Shown here: positions 29,947 through 39,156 of the stretch, piece after piece
Numbering within the stretch: the stretch's first letter is position 1
Layout of the letters: every line of letters begins with the position of its first letter
Assembly: GCF_000517265.1 (NCBI RefSeq)
Contig: NZ_AYSJ01000011.1
Span: 310,091-374,090, forward strand
DNA: 64,000 nucleotides
Direction: 5' to 3'
DNA from: Photorhabdus khanii NC19
GTDB lineage: Bacteria > Pseudomonadota > Gammaproteobacteria > Enterobacterales > Enterobacteriaceae
Program-made: the position numbers and the translations under genes
The notes under the pieces: generated by a model
The model's input: the letters and a program-made list of their open reading frames with translations, nothing else
The model's database searches: none
What the model was told of the DNA's origin: nothing

Positions 29947-30705
29947 ATGAAGCATTTACTTGAGCCAAAACGCCCTTACCAAGAAGTTGGCGTTTCATTA
30001 AGGCAGATGATTGCCAACCAGCAATATCGTATCGGGGATCGTTTACCACCAGAGCGAGAGCTTGCTGATTTATTAGGGGTTTCCAGAACCATTGTCCGTG
30101 AAGCCTTGATCATGCTCGAACTGGAAAACCTGATTGAAGTTCGCAAAGGTTCCGGGGTTTATATTATTAACCTCCCTCACGTGTCGTCGTCTTCATGCTC
30201 AGTCAACGCGGCAGGACCTTTTGAACTATTACAGGCTCGTCAATTACTGGAAAGTAATATTGCTGAATTTGCCGCAATGCAAGTCACACCCAACGATATT
30301 GCTAATATGCGCCGGGCACTGAAAAGAGAGTCGGAAGATTTGGCTGCCGGTGAAGATGAATCCGGCGACAGAGAATTCCATTTGGCAATTGCGGAAGCGA
30401 CACATAACAGCATGTTAGTTGAACTACTTAAACAATCCTGGGCATGGCGGGAAAATAATCCCATGTGGCTAAAACTCCATAGCCGAATCACCGACAAAGA
30501 TTACCGTAAAGAATGGCTGCATGATCATCAGATCATTTTGGCCGCTATGATCAAGAAAGATCCGGCGGCAGCCAAACAGGCAATGTGGCAACACCTGGAG
30601 AATGTGAAATTACGTTTGCTGGAATTGTCTGATATTGATGATCCCTATTTCGATGGTTATCTGTTTAATTCATATCCCTTTGAAATAGCAAAGCAGCGTA
30701 ATTAA
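29947..30705 (+). CDS. uxuR: GntR/FadR-family regulator of hexuronate genes (UxuR/ExuR-like)
   Basis: The protein (about 252 residues from ATG 29947) has a winged helix reading RPYQEVGVSLRQMI, then GDRLPPERELADLLGVSRT and IVREALIMLELENLIEVRKG. The C-terminal all-helical FCD ligand-binding domain has EFHLAIAEATHNSMLV and HDHQIILAAM. RPYQEVG and the helix-turn-helix closely resemble UxuR. The 29947 start is preceded by GGTAG and aligns with UxuR; an in-frame ATG at 29908 would add 13 residues. Expected to repress the locus until fructuronate or a hexuronate binds. Confidence 0.88.
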   Translation: MKHLLEPKRPYQEVGVSLRQMIANQQYRIGDRLPPERELADLLGVSRTIVREALIMLELENLIEVRKGSGVYIINLPHVSSSSCSVNAAGPFELLQARQLLESNIAEFAAMQVTPNDIANMRRALKRESEDLAAGEDESGDREFHLAIAEATHNSMLVELLKQSWAWRENNPMWLKLHSRITDKDYRKEWLHDHQIILAAMIKKDPAAAKQAMWQHLENVKLRLLELSDIDDPYFDGYLFNSYPFEIAKQRN

Positions 30706-30793
30706 TTCAGCAGGATAATTTATAAATACGTTTTTATATCCAGTTATTCTGGTGGCTGTTTTTCATTCTGAATTTATGCAAAGGTAAATAATA

Positions 30794-31984
30794 ATGGAAC
30801 AAACCTGGCGTTGGTTCGGCCCAAATGACCCTGTTTCCTTAGATGATATCTGTCAGGCTGGTGCAACGGGTATCGTCACCGCATTACACCATATTCCTAA
30901 CGGGCAAGTTTGGAGCAAAGATGAAATCCTGGCCCGTAAAACCCTAATCGAAAATAAAGGGCTTATCTGGTCGGTTGTTGAAAGTGTGCCTGTTCATGAA
31001 GAAATTAAAACTCAGACAGGTCACTATCAGCAATGGATTGATAACTACAAAACTTCGCTGAAAAATCTGGCTGAATGCGGCATAGACACCATCTGTTATA
31101 ACTTTATGCCGGTGTTAGACTGGACACGTACCGATCTTGAGTATCTACTCCCAAATGGCTCTAAAGCCCTGCGTTTTGATCAAATTGCCTTTGCCGCATT
31201 TGAGATCCACATCCTCAAACGCCCTGGCGCAGAAGCCGATTACACCATTGAAGAACAAGCTCAGGCAAAAGTCTATTACGACAATATGTCTGATGCTGAT
31301 ATTGATAAACTCACTGCTAATATCATTGCCGGTCTACCGGGCGCCGAAGAAGGCTATACGTTGGAAGCATTTCAGGCACAATTAGATCTCTACAAAAATA
31401 TTAGCCACGATAAACTGCGTGAGCATCTGGCTTATTTCCTGCACCAGATTATTCCTGTGTGTGAAGAACAGAGTTTACGTCTGGCAATTCACCCGGATGA
31501 TCCACCTCGTCCTATTCTGGGCTTACCACGTATCATTTCCACTATTGAAGATATTGCATGGCTGACAACCATTGAACCAAGCCCAGCTAATGGCATCACG
31601 ATGTGTACCGGTTCCTACGGCGTTCGTGGTGATAATGATCTCGTTGAGATGATTCAGCGCTACGGCAACCGGATCTATTTTACTCACCTGCGTTCCACCC
31701 AACGGGAAGAAAACAGTAAAACTTTTCATGAAGCCGCTCATCTGGCAGGTGATGTAGATATGTATAGTGTGGTGATGGAAATCCTGCGTGAAGAATATCG
31801 CCGCAAAGCAGCCGGAGATGACCGCTTGATCCCAATGCGTCCTGATCACGGTCACCAAATAATTGATGATCTGAAAAAACAGACGAACCCCGGTTATTCC
31901 TGTATTGGCCGATTAAAAGGTTTGGCAGAATTTCGTGGGCTGGAATTAGGTTTGAAACGCGCGTTCTTTGAGAAAAAACAATAA
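30794..31984 (+). CDS. uxuA: D-mannonate dehydratase
   Basis: The 396-residue TIM-barrel protein starts [19 protein letters not shown]. It shows [48 protein letters not shown] (metal-binding His/Asp), [11 protein letters not shown] and [12 protein letters not shown] near the end. It dehydrates mannonate to 2-keto-3-deoxygluconate using Fe(II)/Mn(II). It is on the plus strand after the regulator gene and closes the pathway begun by UxaC and UxuB. Confidence 0.96.
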   Translation: MEQTWRWFGPNDPVSLDDICQAGATGIVTALHHIPNGQVWSKDEILARKTLIENKGLIWSVVESVPVHEEIKTQTGHYQQWIDNYKTSLKNLAECGIDTICYNFMPVLDWTRTDLEYLLPNGSKALRFDQIAFAAFEIHILKRPGAEADYTIEEQAQAKVYYDNMSDADIDKLTANIIAGLPGAEEGYTLEAFQAQLDLYKNISHDKLREHLAYFLHQIIPVCEEQSLRLAIHPDDPPRPILGLPRIISTIEDIAWLTTIEPSPANGITMCTGSYGVRGDNDLVEMIQRYGNRIYFTHLRSTQREENSKTFHEAAHLAGDVDMYSVVMEILREEYRRKAAGDDRLIPMRPDHGHQIIDDLKKQTNPGYSCIGRLKGLAEFRGLELGLKRAFFEKKQ

Positions 31985-32009
31985 ACCCAAGTTACTGGAT
32001 ATATTTATT

Positions 32010-32035
32010 AGTAACCCTATAAAGGGTTACTTTTT
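32010..32035 (+). terminator. Intrinsic terminator of uxuA
   Basis: AGTAACCC pairs perfectly with GGGTTACT around a six-base loop and is followed by a T-run. It lies 26 bases after the uxuA stop. Confidence 0.85.
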
Positions 32036-32613
32036 ATATTTATCCACATTGACGTTACTATCAGGATATTGAAATAAAACTTTACTTTATTATTTTAATT
32101 AATTTGCTAACGGCAGAAAAATCTTGGCAAGTTCTCTGTTTTCCAATAAGTAAGAATAAGTTTCGATTTTTCATACTAACTGCATTTACTCGGGTAAATT
32201 ATATAAATAATTGTGTTGAGGGTAATGAAATATATACAAATAACATAGTGTCGGTTAGTTTTCATTTAACTGGCTCAACAAGTTATCATAGTTAATTAAG
32301 CTGTTTGATACATTAAATAAACCCCACGAAATATATTTCATAACCACATGATTTTAATTTGTTTACAAATTTAATTTTTCGTATAATGTTTCAACTTAAC
32401 GATTGCAGTGTTAATTTAGGCTCGCGTAAAAAGATGGGAGGGTATAGTGATATTTTATCGTTAAGTTTGTTTAATATTTCATGATGAAAAATTTGAAAAG
32501 AAATTATTATGTATTATTTGATTATTTTTAATGAAAAATACTAAATTATATTACTGAGATTATTAATCTAGCAATAAGTTATAATAATTTAATTTCTAAA
32601 TTAAGAGGTATAT
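32036..32613. other. AT-rich gap before the YadA-like gene
   Basis: About 580 bases, very AT-rich and with no family-bearing ORF on either strand. It presumably holds the promoter of the following gene. A 63-codon plus-strand ORF inside it has no supporting feature. Confidence 0.5.
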
Positions 32614-33630
32614 ATGTCTACAGAGAATATGAATACAACTGATCAAACAGTTGGTAAAGATTCAGTTGTTGTTGGGAATGCAGAAGCACCAGCAATACAC
32701 GCTATAGCAATTGGTGCTTCACCACTAATTTCTAAATCAATTAGTGAGGCCGCTATTGCTATTGGGCAAAATCAACTGGCGGGTAGAAAAGAGGATCAGG
32801 ATGACAAAATCATATGGCCAATTGCGATTGGCGCTGATTCTGTATCCAGTGGTTCAGCGTCTATTGCCCTGGGGCAAAAGGTTGTTGCTAGTGCGGTTCA
32901 GGCAGTAGCAATTAGTCAAAACTCCACTGCAACAGGAAATGCGAGTGTGGCATTGGGATCAGATTCTATATCCAGCGGTTCGGCTGCTATTGCTCTGGGG
33001 AAAAAAGCCATTGCCAGGGGGAGTCAGGCAGTAGCAATTAGCCAAAACGCCTCTGCAACAGGAAATGCGAGTGTGGCATTAGGGGAAGGCTCTGTATCCA
33101 GCGGCTCGTCTTCTATTGCTCTGGGGCAAAAGGTTTCTGCCAGTGGGCTTCAGGCAATTGTGATTGGTCAAAACGCCTCTGTAACAGGAAGTAGAAGTAT
33201 TGTATTAGGATCAGACTCTAGATCCAACTCTTCGTCTTCTATTATCGTGGGGCAAAAAGTTAATGTTAGTGCATCTCAGGGAATTGCGATTGGCCAAAAC
33301 ACCTCTGTAACAGCAAGTGGGAGCATTGCATTAGGTGCAAATTCTGTTGCCAGCAAATCGAATGTTGTTTCTGTAGGAAGACCGGGTAATCAACGTAAGA
33401 TTGTGAATGTTGCTGCCGGGGATATTTCCAGTAACAGTACGGAGGCGGTGAATGGTCAGCAATTATATGCTAAATTGACAAAAATAAGTGCATTGGATAT
33501 AAAAAATAATCAACTGGAAATGGATATTAAAAAGCTGGAGAGTATTATAGATGATCTTACCCGTTCTATTACTAATCTTACTCTGCTGTGCCAGAAAAAT
33601 GCGGATGAAGTTGCTTTATTGAAGAAATAA
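32614..33630 (+). CDS. YadA-head-repeat protein lacking signal peptide and membrane anchor
   Basis: The 338-residue protein consists mainly of 14-residue YadA head repeats of the type AIAIGxxSxAxGxxSIALG (about residues 30-255). They form a higher-order unit of 42 residues (126 bp). A YadA neck motif (KIVNVAAGDISSNST, then EAVNGQQLY) comes next. A short C-terminal coiled coil (MDIKKLESIIDDLTRSI, about 290-338) completes it. The head should fold as a trimeric left-handed beta-roll. Normal trimeric autotransporters have a long signal peptide and a four-strand outer-membrane anchor; both are absent, and the protein ends right after the coiled coil. AGAGG precedes the ATG. It may be a soluble trimeric fibre, a substrate of another secretion route, or a recombination relic. 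Confidence 0.85.
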   Translation: MSTENMNTTDQTVGKDSVVVGNAEAPAIHAIAIGASPLISKSISEAAIAIGQNQLAGRKEDQDDKIIWPIAIGADSVSSGSASIALGQKVVASAVQAVAISQNSTATGNASVALGSDSISSGSAAIALGKKAIARGSQAVAISQNASATGNASVALGEGSVSSGSSSIALGQKVSASGLQAIVIGQNASVTGSRSIVLGSDSRSNSSSSIIVGQKVNVSASQGIAIGQNTSVTASGSIALGANSVASKSNVVSVGRPGNQRKIVNVAAGDISSNSTEAVNGQQLYAKLTKISALDIKNNQLEMDIKKLESIIDDLTRSITNLTLLCQKNADEVALLKK

Positions 33631-33681
33631 ATTCTTAACACCTTGGATGATTAATAACAAATGGATTCGACTAAACTAATA

Positions 33682-33752
33682 AGTGCATTTTCAGGAAGGG
33701 CGGTTAGTTGCTATTACCTTAGCTTCTTTCCTTTTCCAAAGGAAAATGCACT
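33682..33752. repeat. Inverted repeat between the YadA-like gene and the serine hydrolases
   Basis: AGTGCATTTTC (33682-33692) and GAAAATGCACT (33742-33752) are exact complements with a 49-base spacer, in the gap between convergent genes. It may be a long-loop terminator or the end pair of a small decayed element. Confidence 0.5.
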
Positions 33753-33782
33753 GAAGTCCATCAACCATTATCAGAAACTACA

Positions 33783-35381
33783 TCAATAAACTGAGACGAA
33801 CTTCACCTTCCAACAACGTGAATCACTGATATAGAGATCAGGCTTATTCGTTTCAGGATCAAATATAAAATCAATAATAAATTTAGTGCTTGGTGAGAAA
33901 TAACTATTCGCGTAAATACACCGTAAAATTTCTTTTTTTCCAGGATAGACAACACCATCAATATAAATCCCATCACCAGAAGCTGCGACAGTCAGAGTCG
34001 CTTCTGTTTCATGGCTATAATAGTTCCCTAATAACTGCTTAATATCGACACCACCTTTATCAATCTTCTTATGTAAATAAAAAGTATTGCCATTCCTATT
34101 AATCTCTTCCAGTGCTATCACACGATCATATTTAATGATAGGTCTGAATCGGATTTTACCTCCCTCTTCCTGGAATGTGCCATCAGAGTTAAAGATAATC
34201 GGGTTACCTTTTCCGAATAAATTCCCTAATAAATAGCAATCTTCCTTGGTAATAATATAAGGATAAGGATCCGCCCCTCGGAAAATACCAGTGATATCGA
34301 TATGACTGATTTGGCAATACGGTTTTTTTGGCTCAATCATGTCGGTGTTAAACAACACATCAAGCCCCTGACCAATCAATTTAGTGACTTCAATATTTGT
34401 TGCAGTGATAATAGCGACACCTAACTTGACATCAGGCAAAATGCAAACATCAGATTTAAAGCCACCATAATCGCCACCGTGTCGTATCATCTTTTGTCCT
34501 TCATGTTCGCTGATAAAAAAACCGTAAGCATAATTATTACGATTGCCATTCGTTAAATCTGGCGCACAGGATAAATAAGGCAACAAATCCTGTACAATAG
34601 ATGGCGAATAAAATGCTTTTATCCAGCGACACAAATCATTTATCGTAGAATGAAGCCCTGAAGCCCCTACCACCGCATCGTTAAGATCATTTCTTTTCCA
34701 CTGGTTCAAACTCTCATCATAAGCGTAGCCTATTGCTCGATCAAAGATAATCTCGGTTATATCATCATAGAAAAAAGTATCTTTCATCTTTAATGGGGCA
34801 AAAACATTTTCTTCTGCATATTCTCTCAGTGATTTACCTGAAACCACTTTGACTATTTCCGCCAGCAGATTATAGCCAGTGTTGCTATACAGATGGTATC
34901 CCCCAGGAGTAAAGTTAAGTGCTTGTTGCCGTTGAACCAGTTTTCTCACTAAATCAATATTGCGGTAGTCAAAGTCTGCGTTTTTACCCGCCAAACTATA
35001 AAGCAAAAACACATCCCGTAACCCACTGGTATGATGAATAAGATGCGCAATGGTAATATCAGGGAAATCGGCGGGGAAATAATCCAAATATTGTCTGACC
35101 TTATCATTAACGCAGAGCTTTCCTTCTTTTTCCAACAAGGCAATGCAAAAAGCCGTAAATTGTTTTGAAACACTCGCGAAATAGAATTTAGTTCTGGGGT
35201 GTGCAGCAACCGCGTGTTCAATATTGGCTTTACCAATATAGCGTTCATAAATAGTTTTATTTCCGTGGGTAACAACAACAGCAAGGGCCCCACCATTTTT
35301 CTTATCTTCAATATCAACCAGTTTATTTATCTTATCGATAAATAACTTAATATTATCTGTAGATATATTCGATTCCATCAT
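33783..35381 (-). CDS. Beta-lactamase-fold serine hydrolase, paralog 1 (family S12/class C)
   Basis: The 532-residue protein has the three catalytic motifs: SVSK (S70-K73), YSN (Y165-N167) and HGG (about 301-303, in place of KTG). LIHHTSGLRD is also characteristic. About 170 residues of beta-rich C-terminal domain follow. No signal peptide or transmembrane helix is visible, unusual for PBP-type enzymes. AAGGAATT precedes MMESNISTDN. It is followed by no gene on its strand and preceded by two close paralogs with duplicated flanks. The substrate is unknown: a peptide, ester or beta-lactam are options. Confidence 0.9.
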   Translation of the reverse strand: MMESNISTDNIKLFIDKINKLVDIEDKKNGGALAVVVTHGNKTIYERYIGKANIEHAVAAHPRTKFYFASVSKQFTAFCIALLEKEGKLCVNDKVRQYLDYFPADFPDITIAHLIHHTSGLRDVFLLYSLAGKNADFDYRNIDLVRKLVQRQQALNFTPGGYHLYSNTGYNLLAEIVKVVSGKSLREYAEENVFAPLKMKDTFFYDDITEIIFDRAIGYAYDESLNQWKRNDLNDAVVGASGLHSTINDLCRWIKAFYSPSIVQDLLPYLSCAPDLTNGNRNNYAYGFFISEHEGQKMIRHGGDYGGFKSDVCILPDVKLGVAIITATNIEVTKLIGQGLDVLFNTDMIEPKKPYCQISHIDITGIFRGADPYPYIITKEDCYLLGNLFGKGNPIIFNSDGTFQEEGGKIRFRPIIKYDRVIALEEINRNGNTFYLHKKIDKGGVDIKQLLGNYYSHETEATLTVAASGDGIYIDGVVYPGKKEILRCIYANSYFSPSTKFIIDFIFDPETNKPDLYISDSRCWKVKFVSVY

Positions 35382-35503
35382 TAATTCCTTTATTTCAAAT
35401 TATACAAAAAGGTATATACATGAATTTTAGTAGAAAATATCTTTATAATCTCAATAGAATCCACACCATCCTGCCAGATAAACGCTATTTTCAGCCATAT
35501 CAA

Positions 35504-37099
35504 TTAAACTGCGACGAATTCTACCTTCCAGCAACGACTATCGCTGAGAAAAAGACGAGGTTCATTCGTATCAGGATCCAACTCAAAATCAATAATAAGC
35601 TCAGTGCTGGGAGAAAAATAACTATTGCCGTAAACCCGCCGTAAGACTTCTTTACTTTTAGGAGAGATGATCGCATCAATATAAAGTTCATTACCAGAAG
35701 CCACGACAGTAAGAATCGCTTCTGTTTCGTGGTTATAATAACGCCCTAACAGTAGCTGAACATCGACACCACCATTATCAATCTTCTTATCTAAATAAAA
35801 AACATTGCCATCTTCATTAATCTGTTCCAGTGCAATAACACTGTCATCTTCAATGACAGGTCTAAACCGGATTTGTCCTCCCTCTTCTTGGAATGTACCA
35901 TCAGAATTAAAGATAATCGGGTTGCCTTTTTCGAATAAATTACCTAATAAATAGCAATCTTCTTTGGTAATAATATAAGGATAAGGTTCTATTCCTTTGA
36001 ACATACCTGTAATATCAACATTACTGGTCCGACAAGTCTGTTTTTCTGGTTTAGCACCGTCGACATTAAACAATACATCAATACACTGTTGAATAAATTG
36101 AAAGGCATCAGTATTTGTTGCAGAAGTCACAGCAATCCCTAATTTATCATCAGGCAAAATCAAAACTTCTGATTTGAAGCCACTATAACTACCACCATGT
36201 CGTATTATCTTTTTCCCCTCACGTTGGTTGATAATAAAACCATAAGCATAATTATTACGATTGCCATTGGTTAAATCTGGCGTACGGGATAACTGAGGTA
36301 ATAGATCCTGAACAATGGATGGCGAATAAAACGCTCTCATCCAACGACATAAATCATTCACTGTAGAATGAAGCCCTGAACCCCCAACCACTGCATCATT
36401 AAGATCATCTCTTTTCCACCGGTTTAAATTTTCATCATAGGCGTAGCCCATTGCCCGATCAACGATAATCCCGGTGATATCATCATAGAAAAAGGTATCT
36501 TTCATCTTTAATGGGATGAAAACATTTTCTTCGGCATATTCTCTCAGCGATTTACCTGAAACCACTCTGACTATTTCCGCCAGCAAATTATAGCCAGCGT
36601 TGCTATACAGAAAATATTCCCCAGGAGTAAAATTAAGCGCTTGTTGCCGTTGAGCTAATTTCCTCACCAACTCAATACGGCGGTGATCAAAATCTGCGTT
36701 TTTACCCGCCAAACTATAAAGCAAAAACTCATCCCGTAACCCGCTGGTATGATGAATAAGATGCGCAATGGTAATATCAGAGAAACCAGCAGGGAAATAA
36801 TCTAAATATTGCCCTACTTTATCATTGACAGAAAGCTTTCCTTCTTTTTCCAGCAAAGCAATACAAAAAGCGGTGAATTGTTTTGAAACACTCGCCAGAT
36901 AGAATTTAGTTCTGGGATGTACAGCAACTGCATATTCAATGCTGGATTTCCCAATATAGCGCTCATAAATGGTTTTATTTCCATGAGTGACAGCAACAGC
37001 AAAGGCTCCACCATTTTTCTTATTTTCAATATCAACCAGTTCGTTTATTTTTTCAAGCAACAACTTAATATTATTTGTAGATATATTTGATTCCATCAT
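35504..37099 (-). CDS. Beta-lactamase-fold serine hydrolase, paralog 2
   Basis: The 531-residue paralog starts at the MMESN methionine at 37099, behind AAGGAAATTA; the frame extends 12 codons further upstream without family support. Motifs are SVSK, YSN and HGG, with the same C-terminal domain. Like paralog 1 it has no export signal. The intergenic stretch with CACACCATCCTGCCA is duplicated along with the gene. Confidence 0.9.
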   Translation of the reverse strand: MMESNISTNNIKLLLEKINELVDIENKKNGGAFAVAVTHGNKTIYERYIGKSSIEYAVAVHPRTKFYLASVSKQFTAFCIALLEKEGKLSVNDKVGQYLDYFPAGFSDITIAHLIHHTSGLRDEFLLYSLAGKNADFDHRRIELVRKLAQRQQALNFTPGEYFLYSNAGYNLLAEIVRVVSGKSLREYAEENVFIPLKMKDTFFYDDITGIIVDRAMGYAYDENLNRWKRDDLNDAVVGGSGLHSTVNDLCRWMRAFYSPSIVQDLLPQLSRTPDLTNGNRNNYAYGFIINQREGKKIIRHGGSYSGFKSEVLILPDDKLGIAVTSATNTDAFQFIQQCIDVLFNVDGAKPEKQTCRTSNVDITGMFKGIEPYPYIITKEDCYLLGNLFEKGNPIIFNSDGTFQEEGGQIRFRPVIEDDSVIALEQINEDGNVFYLDKKIDNGGVDVQLLLGRYYNHETEAILTVVASGNELYIDAIISPKSKEVLRRVYGNSYFSPSTELIIDFELDPDTNEPRLFLSDSRCWKVEFVAV

Positions 37100-37241
37100 T
37101 AATTTCCTTACTTTAAGGCTATACAAACAGGGCATACAGATGCAGTCTGGTAGATAATATCTTTAGGATCCCGATAAAATCCACACCATCCTGCCATAAA
37201 AACACTATTCTCAATTCTTATCTGATTTGCAACAATGCCAA

Positions 37242-38837
37242 TTAAATCGGGACAAATTCTATCTTCCAGCAACGTGAATTACTGATAAAAAGGTGAGGTT
37301 TATTCGTGTTAGAATCTAATGCAAAATCAATAACGAATTTAGTACTGGGAGAGAAATAACAATTCCCGTAAACCCGCCGTAAGACTTCTTTTTTCCCTGG
37401 GTAGATAATTCCATCAATATAAATTCCATCTCCAGAAGCTGTGATAGTAAGAATCGCCTCTGTTTCGTGGCTATAATAGCTCCCTGATAACTGCTGAATA
37501 TCGATACTACCTTCATCAATCTTCTTATCTAAATAAAAAGTATTTCTATCTTCATCAGTTTGTTCCAGTGCTACAACACGATCGTTTTTAATAATAGGTC
37601 TGAATTTGTCTTTACCACCCTCCTGTTGAAATGTACCATCATGGTTAAAGACAATCGGGTTACCTTCTTTCAATAAATCACCCAATAAATATGAATCTTC
37701 TTTGGTAATAATATAAGGATAGGGTTTCACCCCTCTAAAAATACCGGTAATATCGACATTACTGGTCCGACAAGGCTGTTTTTCTGGTTTAGCACCGTCA
37801 GGATTAAACAATACATCAAGACATTGATTAACCATTTTAACAACATCAATACTCATTGCGGTAGTAATAGCAATACCCAATTTGGCATCAGGCAACATGT
37901 AAATATTAACTCTAAAGCCAACGTAGTTACCACTATGTTGTATTACCTTTTGTCCTTCACGTTGGTCAATAACAAGGCCGTAAGCATAATTGCTAATATT
38001 GCCATTGGCTAAATGTGGTGTACGGGATAACTGAGGCAGTAGATCCTGAACAATAGATGGCGAATAAAACGCTCTCATCCAGTGACATAAATCATTCACC
38101 GTAGAATAAACGGCCCCTGCACCGGCCACCGAATCGTTGAGGTCATCTCTTACCCACTGATTCGACTCATTTTTATAGGAATAACCCATCGCCCGATCAA
38201 AGATAATCTCGGAGGCGTCATCATAGATACTGGTATCTTTCATCTTTAATGGGGCAAAAACATTTTCTTCGGCATATTCTCTCAGTGATTTACCTGAAAC
38301 CACTTTGACTATTTCCCCCAGCAGATTATAACCCGTGTTGCAATACAGATGGTATTCCCCCGGAGTAAAGTTAAGCACTTGTTGCCGTTGAATTAGCTTG
38401 CTCGCTAAATCAATATTCCTGTGGTCAAAATTTGTATTTTTACCCGCCAGATTATAAAGCAAAAGCTCATCCCGTAACCCACTGATATGGTGGATAAGCT
38501 GTGCAATGGTAATGTCAGAGAAATCTGTAGGTAAATAATCCAAATATTGTCTAACCTTATCATTGACACAGAGCTTTCCCTCTTTTTCCAACAACGCAAT
38601 GCAAAAAGCGGTAAATTGTTTTGAAGCACTTGCTAAATAGAATTTAGTTCCGGAATGTGCGGCTACTGCATGTTCAAAACTAGCTTGCCCAATATAGCGC
38701 TGATAAATTGTTTCATGTCCGTGGGTGATAGCAACCGCGAGGGCTCCACCCTTTTTTTTATTTTCAATATCAACCAATTTATTTATTTCATCGATAAATA
38801 ATTTAATATTATCTGTAGATATAGCCGATTCCATCAT
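37242..38837 (-). CDS. Beta-lactamase-fold serine hydrolase, paralog 3 (diverged active-site motifs)
   Basis: This 531-residue copy starts at 38837 (MMESAISTDN) behind the same AAGGAAATTA site. SxxK is retained as SASK, the tyrosine motif is YCN instead of YSN, and the third motif is HSG instead of HGG. Other blocks (HHISGLRDE, TPGEYHLY) are conserved. The changes suggest a shifted substrate range or weakened activity. It is the most upstream gene of the tandem array, so it may be first in a shared transcript. Confidence 0.9.
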   Translation of the reverse strand: MMESAISTDNIKLFIDEINKLVDIENKKKGGALAVAITHGHETIYQRYIGQASFEHAVAAHSGTKFYLASASKQFTAFCIALLEKEGKLCVNDKVRQYLDYLPTDFSDITIAQLIHHISGLRDELLLYNLAGKNTNFDHRNIDLASKLIQRQQVLNFTPGEYHLYCNTGYNLLGEIVKVVSGKSLREYAEENVFAPLKMKDTSIYDDASEIIFDRAMGYSYKNESNQWVRDDLNDSVAGAGAVYSTVNDLCHWMRAFYSPSIVQDLLPQLSRTPHLANGNISNYAYGLVIDQREGQKVIQHSGNYVGFRVNIYMLPDAKLGIAITTAMSIDVVKMVNQCLDVLFNPDGAKPEKQPCRTSNVDITGIFRGVKPYPYIITKEDSYLLGDLLKEGNPIVFNHDGTFQQEGGKDKFRPIIKNDRVVALEQTDEDRNTFYLDKKIDEGSIDIQQLSGSYYSHETEAILTITASGDGIYIDGIIYPGKKEVLRRVYGNCYFSPSTKFVIDFALDSNTNKPHLFISNSRCWKIEFVPI

Positions 38838-38939
38838 TAATTTCCTTATTTCAAGGTTATAAAAACAGAGCATATATATGCAGTCTGTTAGATTACGCAT
38901 GCGAGCAATACTGTAAGACGGAAATAGTCAATATCCAAG

Positions 38940-38954
38940 TGATAGCCATTATCA
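38940..38954 (+). promoter_or_regulatory. Fur-box-like site (TGATAGC-C-ATTATCA)
   Basis: It matches 12 of 14 arm positions of the 7-1-7 Fur motif TGATAAT-N-ATTATCA. It sits 25 bases before the GTG of the small plus-strand ORF at 38980 and upstream of the AAGGAG ribosome-binding site. Fur repression of that transcript is inferred. Confidence 0.5.
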
Positions 38955-38979
38955 TTTAATATATAAGGAGCAATACAAA

Positions 38980-39156
38980 GTGACTGCGGACACTCATCCA
39001 GATCAGCGAAATCATATTGGCAATTATTTTGGAACTAATAATGGCATCAAGGAAAAGGCTATTGCCGGGCTAATTGCGACCCGGCGACACAGCTTTATTG
39101 AGTGGAAAGAGATATTTTCTTGGTACGAAAGACCAATACAAGTCCTGACAAAATAG
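38980..39156 (+). CDS. Small ORF with strong ribosome-binding site and Fur-like box (truncated gene?)
   Basis: GTG at 38980 follows AAGGAG with a nine-base spacer and encodes 58 residues beginning MTADTHPDQRNHIGNYFGTN. The last 20 codons overlap the 3' end of the EamA gene on the other strand. Good initiation signals plus a Fur-like site, but an abrupt end, suggest the 5' stump of an iron-regulated gene cut off by the neighbouring insertion. A real small protein is the alternative. No family recognised. Confidence 0.35.
   Translation: MTADTHPDQRNHIGNYFGTNNGIKEKAIAGLIATRRHSFIEWKEIFSWYERPIQVLTK

Noticed and set aside
32104-32295. 63-codon ORF after uxuA
   Set aside because: AT-rich DNA, no start signals and no recognisable features.
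32614-33630. Classical trimeric autotransporter
   Set aside because: There is no signal peptide and no C-terminal beta-barrel anchor; the frame ends after a short coiled coil.
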